Part shown: piece by piece, positions 1 to 13,457 of the stretch
How positions within the stretch are numbered: position 1 is the stretch's first letter
How the letters are laid out: each line of letters opens with the position of its first letter
NCBI RefSeq assembly: GCF_954871325.1
Contig: NC_088777.1
Location: 41,393,366 to 41,457,365 of the forward strand
Source: Gordionus sp. m RMFG-2023
Taxonomy: Eukaryota > Nematomorpha > Gordioida > Chordodea > Parachordodidae
Length of the DNA stretch: 64,000 nucleotides
Reading direction: 5' to 3'
Translations under genes and position numbers: made by a program
Notes under the pieces: model-generated
Databases searched by the model: none
Told to the model about the DNA's origin: nothing
Seen by the model: the letters and a program-made list of their open reading frames with translations, nothing else

Positions 1-480
1 TTATGCTAATTTTAATAATCTTTACTTTTAAGTGGTTTTATAATGCATGTTGATTTTAATCCATTCATAAATTATTAATCATAATCAAGATAGTCGATTT
101 TCGGTTAAAAATAGGTCTAATATTTTTTTAAGTGATTCTAATTTTTTTTATCAAGCCTACCATATTAAAAAAACCGGTTCCATCTATGTAATATACTATA
201 TATATATGTGTTCTATGTAGTATAGTATAGTTTAGTGAAGTAAAAGTAGAGATTATATTATTTTAGAAACTATGTTCTTTTATAGAGTATTTTACCAAAA
301 AATATGTTGTTATATTTTTTGAAGCAATTTATATTTGATAGTTTTTTTTTAACTGTAAATATGTGTAAGGGATCATTCACATCACAACAAACACGATTTT
401 GTTAGCCCCTAACTCAATTTGGACCAACAGTGCAATAATTAAACGATAAAATTTATATAAATTATTAGGATAAAGAATAC

Positions 481-3400
481 CTCAGGTAAAAGAAAGAATC
501 GTCATCATCTTCCCAATTAAATTTATTATTGTGGAGAGAATGTTTAAATTTAGTTTTCCTTGAATTTTTAGGGTAACTTTGACGATAACCCTTGCTGCCA
601 ATCTCATCGCCGTTATGTGGTTTGTTGTTCTGTCCGAGATCCCAAAGACTCAAGTGATTGTTCGAAAATTTTGCGTTGACATTCAAGCTCGAATGGGAAA
701 AGTTGTTTACAGGAATGGTCATTAGACCTCTGTTCCATCCATTCACAAATCGTGCCTTTCTCGCAGGTACTGTTAGATTATAAGAGCCACTCGTAGTCCA
801 AGAACTAAAATATATTCGTAAAAATTATAATCACAAATAATATTAGAATTAATAATATTTATTAAAGTGATCTTATACAATTTCTATACCTCTAATATCG
901 TATACTTACAAATTTTATAGCATTTATATTTAATTATTTTATATTTAAATCTTTAAAAGAAATTATATTTACTATGTCTGGGGTTCTATTTCTAATTATT
1001 TTTTCCGAAATAAAAAAAAGGGATGTATGGAAAAATTATTTTTGTTGATTATAAAAATTAAAATTATCTTATGTTGATAAAATCAAAAATATAAATAAGT
1101 AAGGATAAAAAATAAGTTATTTTTTTGTAAAAAAATAAAATTTGAAACATGAACTTTATTAAATTTAATTAAAATTTAATTTATCAAGTTAGTTAGTTAA
1201 ACACGGATACTTTTTATATAAAGTTTGGAATTAATATGCTGCAAATAAATTCTGCTATATTGAATAGTCCTTTAGCCGATAAATGGCATGACTTTGGATC
1301 CAGAAATAAAATTCAAGTGTTGCAATTTAACACACATCATAGATGGCAGTCCAATAGACCCCTAAAAAGGATAATGCAGATTTCACGTCCATTATTCTAG
1401 GAGAAAATTTGAGGTCCATCATTCTGGAAAACGTTAAGTATTCATCAACCAACCAGGCAAAGTACATGTCAAGCGGCCCAGGGAACTAAATCAATCCTCC
1501 GATCTTAACGAGAAATGGGGAGATCTTCGCTAGAAGAATAACGGGTTCCGTCCTGGCGGAATTGACAGCAACTTTAAAGGATAATAATACCGATGATAAT
1601 TCTCAAGTTGTTGAAGTTATATCGGGTGACTTGGAAGATATATTACTAAATGATTCAGAACAATAAATAATGCTGCATTTGTAATTTAGTATAGCGTTTA
1701 TATTATTAATTATTAGTAATAGGCATATAGTTTTATTAAATATATATGTAGCCATTATAATTCATAATTGTTAAATTTTACCTCTGGGAAAAAGGGGAGA
1801 TGTCGTATAATTATATCGTAATTTAAATATAATTTATTTTATTGATTTATATAAAAAATAATCGATTTATAAAAAAATTATATATTTATTTTATTTTGAT
1901 GTTTTGTTTTTTAGTTTTAAATAAAAATAAAATTTGTAAAAGAAAAAAGAATTGTCACATAAAAATACTAACTAGAAAAAATAATTAGAAAACACCAAAC
2001 ATATAAAATATACTTTTTCTAAAAAATTAGAATATAAAATAACTTGATATAAATGCTATAAAATTTATATGCGATATTTGAAATTTTAAACCCAACCCAG
2101 ATTGGAAAAAATGACGTTTCCAGTCCGACCCGGATTTTTATTTTTGATAATTATATGACCCAAGCTAAAAAATTTTAAATTTCGTTCATTTGAATAATTA
2201 TGGCTGCATTTTGTAAATTGTTTAAAAGGAAATTGAAAAAAGAGTAGTAAATGAATATTAAGATAAATTTTAGATTTATCTCTTAAAACATTAACGCTCC
2301 ATTATATGATTTTCGGACTAATTGTTTTAATTTTTTTTAATAAAATCGGCCCAGCTGTTTTATTTTTACGGTCAGGTCAGTATACCCGACCCGCGACTTG
2401 GTCCGGGCCTGCAAATCTCTGTGAAATATTAAAGCTATATAATATTTTAAATCGTAAACCAAGAACTTGCCACTGGTCGCCATGTTTTCAATTTGGCGTC
2501 TTGACCGGCTGAAACTAATAAGTGCTGATCATCACCATTTTGATTTTGAGAATGACTATTTGGGCAGTACCAATCCAGAGAATTAATGGCGGAAGAGTGT
2601 GCCGGTATAAAATGGAGAGGACATTTCGGTTTCTATAAAAGAAAAGAAGATTAAGTTAAAGATTTATGTGAAAACAAGAGCATGTGACTACCATTATTTT
2701 CATTAATAAGATAGCGGTACTCTGAGTGTATATATAAACCAGGTGTATTTAAATCATTAATTTTTTTGATTTAAATCAGATTATTTTACGGGTGAAATTT
2801 TACATGACCCAATATTATAGTTAAATATTGTTACAATTCATTCAAAATTTATGCATTTTTTATGATAATAAATATTAGATTTATTACTTTTATTAATTTA
2901 TAAAATTTTCTAAAAGTTTACCAAAATTTTAATATAAATTTATTCTTAGGAGTAAAACGTTTCTTATTCATTTATGAAGGACATAAAGAGACGTTATTTG
3001 GAATCCTTTTAATAAGAGGCATTCCATGCCGGACATAAATAAAAAGAACATAGTTGGGTAATTACTATATTCTTAGCCGCTTAAGCCAGCTAAAATACGG
3101 TTAAACCGAGTTTTTAGCCGAAAACTTATCATTTTAACCTCGGGGTTTCTTAAAAATATAACAGCTCAAATTTGGGTTAATATGAATTAAAATGCATTAA
3201 TATTAATGAATTTTCTCCGGCACGCGCCTGAGCTTGAGCCAAATTAGCCAACATTTAGCCACTATTAAACAAGAGACATTATCTAGAATTCTTTTCCATG
3301 TCCAAATCGATCAAAAAATTTGATTTTAGGACGACCACTTTCGATTTTATTTAGATTAGGCATATCAAAATCATCAAAAGAATATTTTAATATTATTTCA

Positions 3401-5438
3401 ATTATGAAATTTTATAAACACTTAAAATAATAATCTTCAAAATAAACAAATATTATGTGAATTGTACAAATCTTTTTTGGCTTTATAGGGTATCAGCAGA
3501 CGATTTAAATGAAAGTTACGTTATTTTATGTTTTAAATTTTGTCAATGTTTTTTTAAATAAGAAAAAAGGATAATACCGTATTATTTGACCAGAACATTC
3601 GCTCCTGAGGAAGAGCGTAATACCCATCATAAATATTTTGAGCATTGGAATAATAAACTAAGCAACTCCATAAGATTTGCATCATGTGATATTGATTAAC
3701 TAAAAGAAAATTGAAATCATCATCGAAAAAATAAAGAAAATAATTGTGAAGGAATTTTCCGGTTAAATGTTAAGCGATCGAATTTGTATCTCTTCTTTTC
3801 TAATTGGAGAAGAAAAAGATGCCTCTTTTTAATTCGACGAAATTTCTCATAACTAATAGCCTTATTATAGTCATCACAATGTATTTCAATTTATCCTACT
3901 ATATCAGGAAGATTCAAATTTTTGTCACTGAATACTGATTTGCCGTGGAAGTAGGATAAAAAATCGCGATTATTTTATAAAAAATTTTTGATCAAATTTT
4001 GATTTTAAAGATCATATAAAATAATCCTTTAACTATATCTTAGAAAGAATTAACTCATGAGACAAAGTTATTTATCTAACATACATATAAAACTAAAAAA
4101 AATTGTACTTATCAAATTTATTCATAAATCATTGTTAAATTAGCATTTAGAAATATTGAATAGGTTTCCCATCTCAAATAGCTCACAATTCTGACCCCTT
4201 GGGATTGGGTATAATTTTGTATGCAAACTAAAATATGCATAGCTAAAGCAGTGTTCACCAGAAAACCTGGGGTGATTAAAAAAATTCTGAACCTGAACTC
4301 TCTTTTTAAATGTCTAAAAACCCGAACTAAATTCGGAAAATTTTTTAAACCTGGGTTCAATCGGGTTCAGTGAATTTTCATTTATATCATATATTAAAAT
4401 ATTTGTTCATATTTTCAATTTATTTAAATTTAAACGGTATAAATCCAATGATTAGATTTGACAGGAGAAATTACTTAAAAAAGAACCAACGATTGCAGAG
4501 AAAAGTATTGGAACGATAATTATTGGATTTGACGATTTTAAATGATAAGAAGGAAAATATTTTGCATTTTTGGAATTCTTTAATTAAAACTTATATGCAA
4601 AATATAGTTACAAAAATATTGGAATAAGAAGCAAATAATTATTCAAAACAATTCGGATAACCTAATGCATTCATTTTGCAGGATAAAACAAAAATAACAA
4701 CTTTTTAAAATCTTTTTCGAAATCTATTTTCAAAATTTTATCTAAAAATATTAAGGTCCACCGCGTTATTACTTTCCACTTTATCACTCAAAGGTTAATA
4801 ATGAGAGTCATGTATCCATTACCTTACCGACCATTGTCACTTAAAATTTATATATAACATTAAATTTAAACATATACCCTTATATCCCATATATGTATAT
4901 CGGTTTCATGAGCACTAGCAATAACGTTAAAATCATGTTTGCTCCATTTACATTGAGAAGCGGGAGTTATAGAATTAAGAGTGTTGACGGGTTTATTGAA
5001 ATTTCCGGATAAGCATCTTATATCCCATATATGGCAATAGTTGTCCATGGAACTTGTTATGAATAAATTAGGATCTAAGTCGCATTTATCCACGTCGCTT
5101 CATACATATTGATATTATATAATTGTTAAACGAATGTGATATAATATGTTTACAAGTATAATTAATTCGGCTTAATCTACAGGGGCATGCCGAAGATAAT
5201 CTGATAAGCATTGAGGCAATTCTGCTTTTTTCGAAGTTCAACTATATCATCGAAAAAAATTAAATATTCCCGCTATGAACGGAGCTTAGCCTTTTTTTTA
5301 GCAGGCTAAAAATAGGGAAACCACCCAACTATACAACTTGTAATAAAACCTGATAATCCTGGAATGTCTTTGTATTTGAGCGATTTCTTTCAATTGCAAA
5401 TCTTCCGTTATTCTATATAAGATGGCAATGTGATCGCA
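481..5438 (-). CDS. WDR59: WDR59 homolog (GATOR2 subunit), partial: four beta-propeller exons
   Basis: WDR59 is a subunit of GATOR2, which relays amino-acid signals to mTORC1 at the lysosome. Four exons join in phase on the minus strand: 5350-5438, 4878-5097, 2460-2632 and 481-804. The joined product follows the vertebrate WDR59 propeller in order. Residues HSRIISDVD then DPNLFITSSMDNYCHIWDIR match the family's HTRVISDLDW and TSSVDTYIYIWDIK. IWDIR-KPKCP across the 2.2-kb intron matches WDKRKPS. AHSSAINSLDW matches AHLSKIHGLDW. VPARKARFVNGWNRGLMTI, then NHLSLWDL, matches VPVWKARYTPFSNGLVTV, then LLLWNV. Acceptors are ATAG/CTAG/GAAG/TTAG, and the donors keep phases 2, 0, 2 and 2. The first propeller exon(s) with the start codon were not found. 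The C-terminal half (RWD, RING-like) would lie left of base 1. Identity is recalled from family knowledge, not from a search. Confidence 0.85.
1516..1665 (+). other. coding-like orphan stretch in a WDR59 intron
   Basis: This plus-strand frame reads ITGSVLAELTATLKDNNTDD, then a short acidic tail (SGDLEDILLNDSEQ) and a stop, with less biased composition than the AT-rich DNA around it. It lies antisense inside the WDR59 intron 805-2459. The start side is closed by a stop at about 1488 and no clear acceptor is seen. It could be the tail of a retroposed gene or a transposon protein remnant. No family was recognised. Confidence 0.25.
2080..2425. repeat. degraded GGCCC/GATCTGCA-family repeat
   Basis: Islands of CCCGACCC and GGCCC-type motifs sit in very AT-rich DNA, and the right end reads GGGCCTGCAAATCTCTG. 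That end matches the one seen in better copies at 42955-43366 and 45362-45715. The copy is old and its left border is unclear. Confidence 0.4.
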
Positions 5439-5895
5439 CTAGATATGAAAAAAGGAAGTTATATATGTGATTAATATTTGTGTAAATAATAATGGAAATA
5501 ATTATTAATTTTTATAATTTATTTTTTTTAATATTATACATTATAATCGATAACTAACTAACTAATTAATATTTATTTTATTTAATAAACGACTTTTAAA
5601 AAAATCTGACTTAAAAAGATACTCTAGTTTCCGCTTTTAACGTTTCCCGTATTTTACGTTAATATAGATTTCCTTGAAAAACATTAAATATGGGCTTGAT
5701 GTAGACCCGATTTAGGGGGCAGGATAAAATTTCTCAAGAATAAACAATAAGTTTTCTGTTTTTTATTTGGTGATCTTAAATCTGGGATTAAGGTGCATGC
5801 ATACTTATATATTCATTATTATTTTCTTTAATAATTTTTAATCGATTTTCCTGTTGTTGAGATCTTCAATCGATTTCTGTTTTAGTAAGATTAAC

Positions 5896-6007
5896 CCAAA
5901 AAGACGAATTTCTTTTTGAATAAGTAGAAATAGGAATTGCTAGTAAAATGTCACTTCTATTAAAGGCAAGGTAGGCAAAGCTCATTCCACTAACTTCAGG
6001 TTGAAAT
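5896..6007 (-). CDS. possible upstream WDR59 exon (weak)
   Basis: A minus-strand open stretch includes a methionine at 5984 (MSFAYLAFNRSDILLAIPIS) and ends before a GTTAAT donor at 5895 in phase 0. It lies where the missing N-terminal WDR59 exon would be expected. It resembles that region (ATAMS..., then a hydrophobic strand) only loosely, and the exon that should carry the KWDI...QWN segment was not found. It may be chance. Confidence 0.15.
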
Positions 6008-6253
6008 CTAATTTTTACTTACTGCTTTTCACATAATTTACTATTAATGCCACTTCTATTTATGAAATTTATGATATCACTTGAAATATTTTATCAGCAC
6101 TTTGTAAAAAGTCGAATTTTTGTATTATATCATACTTCAATAAATTCACTAACAGTAAGATGCTCCCCTTCATATTGGGGATTCAATAAAAGTAGTATTG
6201 TGATCACACGTGTTTATATTATTTTTCCTTTTTTCAAGCATATTTTAATTTTT

Positions 6254-6403
6254 TTATTCAGATTTTGACCAGATCAAATACTCCTCCAGTCTATTGGCTG
6301 GCCAATTGACTGACTTGCCAATGCTGGTCACATCTTCCATGGCAGGGGAAAAGGGGAGTAAAGCACAAGATCTTCCTTGAAATTGAGATAGTTTGTGAAA
6401 ACA
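6254..6403 (-). other. short unassigned coding-like frame
   Basis: A minus-strand frame with balanced codons contains MEDVTSIGKSVNWPANRLEE, starting at 6340, and ends at a stop at 6254-6256. The DNA is markedly less AT-rich than its surroundings. It matches no family I recognise and has no convincing splice signals. It may be a transposon fragment or an isolated exon. Confidence 0.2.
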
Positions 6404-9400
6404 CTACTAACATTGGAACATAGGGTAGAGGGGAAGGTAGTAAAGAGGGCAAATCTATATTTCCTTTTTGACGAATTTTTCCTTTTTTTGTTAATTTTTT
6501 GATTTGATGATTTGGTAGAGGGGGGGGGGGGAGAATTATTAGGTATATTTTCCCTTGAACTTTAGATACACTTATACAGACCTAACCTGGTCATGTTTTT
6601 AAAAAATAATTTTGTGTTTTTTAAATGGTTTCTCTGGAAAATTTTAAATATAGTCATTCTATAAAAAGAATATTAACTTTTACTGATTTTTTAAAAAATT
6701 ATTGTTTATTATGACATATTGTACACATTATTTGAGAGGAGACAGGGAGAAAATTTTTTATTAGCTTAAAATGATACCTTTATAAAAACAAAAATTTCTG
6801 TAGTAGGAATGTCCCTATGCCTAAATTTTAGCTATGCATATGCATCAATGGCTTAGGGTAATTTAAAATACCTATAGTTCCTAGCAATAAAACACAATAT
6901 ATTTTTACTTTATTTTAATTGTTAAAATAAAGTATTAAAATATAGTTATCATGTAATATAGGCAGATTTAAAATGTTAAGGCAGAAACTCATGGTAAAAA
7001 GCATTATAAAAAATTTTTACTATTCGTCTTCAACTCAAATATGTTTGTTATGCTAGTGATTGTGAGGAGCACTTTGATATAATTATTTATATTTTATATA
7101 CCCTCCACTTTAATAAAGTGTTTGCTTTGCCCTTTCTTTACCCTTCAATGTTAGATTCCCTAATTGCTCATACATTAGCTAATAATTTCTTTAAATAATG
7201 ATTAGAATCAAAATTTTCTGAAAAATCATTTTATAAGAGAAGTATAATGCTAGAATTATTTTTTATAACACACAAAAAAATTGTGGGGAGTTGGAATTCA
7301 ACCATGTCCCTGTTAAAGATAAGCGTATAGCAAAGGATTATTTATCTAAAGAATATATTATAATATTTTTAACTGTTTTGACAAAAGTTGTCAGTGTTGC
7401 ATCTCCCATACATAAAATAGTGTTTATATCCCACTTTTCTTGGCAATGATACTGTTTTATTAACGCGGTAGATGCTGTAAGTTGGTTAACATCAATTAAT
7501 GATATAGATTGAGGCCTATTTTATTCTGATATTATATAAATATTACTCATAATAATTACCCAGATAAAATTGCAATACTAGATTTAAGATTCAAGCAAAA
7601 AGCTGTGGCCTAATAAGGTTCTTAGCAAAACATAATAATACTATAAAAAACCTTAATATCAGGAAATTCAAACACAACTTTGTTGAAGGTATGTGAAGAT
7701 ATCATTATATTAAATCATATGGCATGGTGAATATACTGGATCTACCATAATGAGGCCATCTCAAACAATGTCAATTAACAAATTAGTCAGGATCGATAAC
7801 AGCTGTTAATTACCGAAAACCCCTAACCTTAAACTATAGTTGGAATGAGATATAATAATACATTCTAATAAAATTATTGATAATTTATTATTTAAATGAC
7901 TTGCAGAAAAATGAATGAAAAATCTTTTTAATGTAACGGAGATATTTTATAACTGTTACATGTGCTGAATAATGATAACAACCGTTAACTTTTTTGAGGT
8001 AAAACTTAAATAGTTTATTTTTTCCTTGAGTATTAAGTTACATTTTTAAAAACCCTTCTCGTAAATATTATTTTAGGTTATTAAAAAATTTGTCTTTCCA
8101 AACCCCCCCCCCTTACCCCAAAATATACTATAAACTATTATTTAAAAGAAATATAAATAAAGTTAATAATATTTAAAATTAACGAGAATGCTATAATTCA
8201 AAATTTTTAGAAAAAAAAAATTAACCCAAAATTATTTTTATAAAAATATAATAGCCAAAGTTCGACAATAAATGAATAAAGATCTCAAATAAAAACTGCG
8301 GAAACTCCACCTAATAGCTCCACTAAAGAAAAATCCTTAAAAATTGGGGAGAGGGGGCTATAATTTTTAAAATTTCCTATAAATCTAACCTTTTTTTTTA
8401 TTCCTTTGGGTTGTATTTTTTTAAAAATAGTTATTTAGCTCCTACGACGATTCCTTTTCCGTGTTTTGATATAAGGATCTGGAATCCACTCCAATATTGA
8501 AGGTTCGTTAATATTTATGTATAAATTAAAAATTATTTACACTTAAATTTTTCGATTATATTCCAATAAAACTCTTAATATAAAAACCCATTTGACTCGA
8601 TATTACTGTAGAATAAAGTATCCACACAGATAAGGATTTTTTAAATTTTTCTTTTAGATAATCTTAATAATTTAATATTCTTAAATATCGGTCAATTAAT
8701 AAAAAAAAGTTTATTAGTAAAAGGACAAGAAGGACCTTATAAAAACATATCCCAATTTATCATTTCTTTCAAAATTTATTTATTACCCTAGCAAACTCCT
8801 ATTAAAAGTTCACCTTTGCCTCTAATGTTATTAAATAGACTCTCCTAACAGTAGTAAAAATTCAATGGGCCTGAAAATTAATTTTTTTACAAGATTGCTC
8901 GTTTTGCTTGAAAATTTTGTCTTTCCTTTTTAGAGTTGGCTAAAAACTTTCTAAAGGTGACCATTTATCACCACAACTGCTGTAGGTGAACCTCACGTTA
9001 TAAAGCAAGGCGGAAAATTTCTATGTAAGTTGTATTTTTTTAAACAAAAATCTATATATGAATGGATCAATAATATCTATCTATTTTATATACTATTTAA
9101 AAATATCAAGAGCCATATCTCCCATTTAGAGATGACGAAAGTGAAATAGAGAAAAAGTTTAAAAAAACTTGTCGTCCATGTTGAGTGTTATTTAATTTAA
9201 TTCTCAACCCAGGACCCTTCTTATTAACCTTTATTTTGGTTTTAAAATTTAGTATTTTCAAATAAAACTTTAATTTTCAATATTTATAAAAATGAAAAAA
9301 ATCAAATTTGTTTGATTTTAGTTAATATAAAATATTTTAAAAAAATAAATAAAACTTCTTGATTATTATTTTTTATGTTACAAAGACGCCATCTGACTAT

Positions 9401-10306
9401 AAAAAAAATACTATTATTGATTTTTATATCAAAGTATAAGGGATGAGATTTCTAAGAAGGGGGGCGCAGAAGCTCGAGCCCCAAAAATTTTTTTTAAATG
9501 GCTCCTTAATATCCCCTTGTACACGATTTCTTTTATAATTCTATTACGTAATATATAGATTTAATTTTATTATTTAAAAATTAATAAGACTATTTAAATT
9601 TTTATCAAATCAATACTATTTTAATTATTAGATTAGATTAATACATATAAATTATATTTTCACTATGTCAGCTTGCAATCAAATTCTATGTTAAAATATA
9701 AATATCACTCACTAAATATTAATTTAGCATTAACAGTTGAAGCTTAAATGACTTTTATTTTTTATTTTATTTTATAACCCTAATTAAATAAATATAATCA
9801 TTTATTAATTGAAAATTAACAAATTTAATATTGTAATTAGCCGAGTTCAAAATCACTAATCAACTATATTATTCATTTTTAAATTTAATTACCATGCCTC
9901 TTCCTAAAAATATTTTCAAGGTCCAAATAAGTAGAGATTTCTTTATAAAAAGTAAGTAGACATATAGTTTATATTCCCCTATTATATAAAATTGGTTATA
10001 AAATATTATGTAAAATGGCACTTTTACAGAAATATCTGCCAGTTATGTAATATATTAGTTAATATTTTAATAAATGTTACTAATCAATTATTTTGATAAA
10101 AAATATAAGTAACAATTTCATTCAATTCTTTAACGCCATCTATTTATTTAAAAATATTATTAAAAATTAAACATCTTATTATAGGTTAATGATGCTTACT
10201 ACTACCTTAAAGTATTACCCTATCAAATTTGTATTTTGTTTATTTTTCATTTGGATAGGAACTACCAAATATATGTATAATATATATTTGAAAAATCATG
10301 TGGAAA

Positions 10307-10380
10307 GCGTCTGTGGCCTAGTTGACAAGAATGTTGCTTACTAATCCGATGGTTATGAGTTCGAATTCCAGCAATGATCA
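10307..10380 (+). repeat. tRNA-derived sequence (degenerate tRNA or SINE head)
   Basis: The segment carries an A-box-like TGGCCTAGTTG (10314-10324) and a B-box-like GAGTTCGAATTCC (10357-10369) at tRNA spacing. An anticodon-arm region (CTTACTAATC) between them resembles tRNA-Ser. A T run from 10382 would suit a Pol III terminator. The acceptor ends do not pair and the stems are poor, so it is not a working tRNA. A SINE head or tRNA pseudogene fits better. Confidence 0.45.
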
Positions 10381-12370
10381 TATTTTTTTTCTTAATCTAA
10401 CTTGGTGGTTCCGTTCTTGGGGGATGATATGTAGGAAGCAAGACCCGACTACGTGATTCCGTTATAATATATTTTAAATAATACAGGTCTTATTACATTT
10501 TAATAAATTTTAATATTTGGAAGTATGTATGAAATAAATATTCGCTCGGTACTGCCTTTGATAGTAAGAATCATTAACCCTGATTATATATCCCACAATG
10601 GATGTAATAAATTAAATATCTTTTCTTTTTTTAAGTGATTTTAGGAAAGCTATTTGTTTTTATTTAAATTTTTAACACGTGTATATTTTTGATGTTATCA
10701 GAAATTACTTTATTTTAAGATATAATATACCAACTAGAGGTGGTACGATAATAATACCTAAATCTTAATGCTTTTATTATATCACTGTCTTATTTTATAG
10801 TTACAAAATATTTCATTTTTAATATGGCATTTTTGCTGTGTAAATAACTTAAGGCTTCAATATATTTCCATAATTTCTTCTATTAGTGTTTTTGTTTTAT
10901 CAATTTATCTAACATAATAAATTCTGCTATGAGTTAACATCGTGAGTGTTTATGACTGTAAATTAACCAGCATCTATTATTTGTGTGGCTATGTGAGTTA
11001 AGATTATTACTACAGCTGCTGAGAGCATATGATTGCATATTTTAGATAAGCGATAGTGTAGTCGTTTATTTAATTAAAAATGGAAGATAATCTTTTAGAA
11101 ATTTAATATCTCACAAGAATTTTCTCGATTACTTATCTAGCTTCCATCATGTCATCTAAGAGGAAGCTCTAACCACCATATAGTTTTGATTTGAATTGGT
11201 CGTTTATATTCTTTTCTTCATGAATTGTTGATTTGGTTAGGCCTATAAATTTTTCCTCCATTCTATAAAACATTGTCTAAAATAGTAAAAAAGAGTTATA
11301 TTAGTTTCATGACCTTTTGCCAATGTAAATTGCTAAGAATTATATTATATTATGTGGTTTTTAAAAACCATTATCAATTGAGGCATATGTATGAATTAAT
11401 TCACCTTTTTTATCACTTGTAATTCTTTAGACGCAAAAAATTTTTTATATCAGTAATCGAAAATATTTTATACTGTAATAAAGATTTTGTATTAAAAAAT
11501 ATTATTTTTAGAAATGTCTTATATTGTTTTAATTATTTATATGCTAGTTTATTTTGTATGCATAATATAATAAATGACAAAATATGAAATTAAGAATAAT
11601 TGTTCAGAGTTAGCAAATTTAAAAAAGGTTAAATATATTTATATAAACCAGGCTGAAGGTCTGGCAAAAATGGACAGGAGACCCGCAAATTGGGAGGTAT
11701 GGGAACGAAGCCCCCCATAAAAATTTCTTTAGTTGGGTCCCTTAAGATTGTAAAGGCTAGCGAAGTACCTGAGTCAAATATAACTTTTGAAAAATATTAA
11801 ATGACGAGGGAACTCAGCCTGTAAATTAACTAAATTTGCTAAATTATAATTTTTGTTATATTAACTTTCATTATTTTTTTATTTGTAGTAAATTATTATT
11901 AGAAACATTTTATATTAACCTAAATTTTTCTTTTTTTAACCTTAAATATTATATTATAAGTTTTTATTTTCTTGCATATACTTTCAAAACAACTTTAATA
12001 TTAAATTTTTCTACCTTTAACCTGTGGAGTAAACAGGTTGGATTGTTTTTTAAAAAACAGTTAATTTTAACTTTAATAATATCATTTATATTAAACAAAT
12101 TTGAATTTATATTGTTAAACTTATTTTATTTTTTTTAAATAAATTTTTTATAATTTTTAATCCATTTTTAAAAAAAGAAAAATCGTTTAATATGTTTAAT
12201 ATCAACCGGCATCATATTGTTCATTTTTATAATTCTCTTACTAAATTGATGTGAATCCTGACATTTTTTATTTATTTTGCCAATAATGATTTTTTTTAAA
12301 CTATTTACTAAACACTTTGAAATACTAAAAAAATATAAAATACACACTAATTATTGACATAAATATCAGA
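10381..12370. other. intergenic, nothing recognised
   Basis: AT-rich DNA without exon-like stretches. A slightly GC-richer patch at 11650-11780 looks like an old repeat end but was not assigned. Confidence 0.4.
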
Positions 12371-13070
12371 TGTAAAATATAATTGCTTTCATATCTTTGG
12401 TTGACTTTACGCTTAAGCGTGATACCAGTATTTGGTTCGTAATTCCTTGACTAGCGAAATTAATTAAAGAATTAATATGTAAGGCACAAAATATTAACTT
12501 AAACCAGAAAGTTATAATTCCATATAACTCCGTTCTGGCATGATGTCTGGCAAATTTTTTTACCAATAATTCTATTCCTCTTTAAATCATCTATCAAACA
12601 AATTAAAACAAAACAATAAAATGTAATATTAAAGTCCTACTTAATGGTTTGGTATAAGTTTCAGAATTATTATTTTCAAAAGCTTGGCTCACTTCATGCT
12701 TCAAGCGGGACGTCATAATCTTTTTGTGATTCTCATATTTGATTGAGGAATTAAAAGTATAGTCAGGCACTAAATATTAGCTCACGCCAGATATATAGTG
12801 TTTTTATATATTTTCCATTCTATCGTGATCCCAATTTTTTTTTCTCTACTAACCAGGCGTAAAAAAATAAATTATCAATTAAGCATTAAACATTGATAAA
12901 ATTTTCAGGATAATTCTTTCAGTCATTTTCTTATAGTTAGTGCCAAAATTTTATCACAAATCTTTTTCCCCTTTATATTAATATACTGATTAAAGTCATA
13001 CATTAATAAGGCACAAAACATTGGCTTATCTTCCAATTGTTCAGCCAACTTTAACTGAGAACAAAAGTCA
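12370..13070 (+). repeat. degenerate repeat array, copy set 1
   Basis: The phrase GGCACAAAATATT...CTTA recurs at about 12482, 12767 and 13012, a spacing near 285 and 245 bp, with related text after each. The set also matches the reverse complement of 17640-18130: CCGTTCTGGCATGATG, TACTTAATGGTTT and CAGAATTATT occur in the same order in both. This looks like an old tandem (satellite-like) family present in both orientations. Confidence 0.5.
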
Positions 13071-13319
13071 CAAATTCAATAGGACATTTTGGACCCATTA
13101 TAACGCTACAGCAAAAAACGAAATAATCTGTAAGAATTGTGTAAAATCCTCGTTCATATTTTATTTTAATCATAATTACATTTTATTTTATTATAAATTA
13201 TATTTTATTTTTCAATGATAAATTACATTTTTCATTCTCCTTTCAACAAAAACAATTTCCCTTTATATATCTTTTTTTAAACAATTAAAATAATTGTGTG
13301 AAATACAAATTGATATTTA

Positions 13320-13457
13320 AAAAAATGTAACGTTAAAATGATAAAAAAAAATTTTAATATAAAATTTTCACCGATTAAATTTAAATACAAAGTGAATAAA
13401 AAAAAATGTCACATTAAAATGATATATAAAAAAATGTTAATATAAAATTTTGACCGA
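13320..13457 (+). repeat. short tandem duplication
   Basis: Two similar copies about 80 bp apart each contain the phrases ATTAAAATGATA-like and TTAATATAAAATTTT followed by ACCG. They are diverged by several changes. Confidence 0.4.

Larger units (their letters stand above)
5439..10306. other. gene-poor AT-rich stretch
   Basis: Apart from the two weak frames noted at 5.9 and 6.3 kb, I see no exon, RNA gene or intact mobile element here. It holds poly-A/T tracts, a G run near 6530 and a C run near 8105. Confidence 0.5.

Noticed and set aside
4118-4360. Minus-strand 80-codon frame inside a WDR59 intron
   Set aside because: It would interrupt the in-phase join of the propeller exons and shows no WD features.
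11836-12138. 100-codon plus-strand frame, Phe/Leu/Asn rich
   Set aside because: Composition is what AT-rich noncoding DNA gives; no motif, no splice context.
13021-13218. Frame with NRT/NAT sites that might be an upstream Ig exon
   Set aside because: Its start overlaps the recurring GGCACAAAAYATT phrase of the degenerate repeat array, and no acceptor precedes it.
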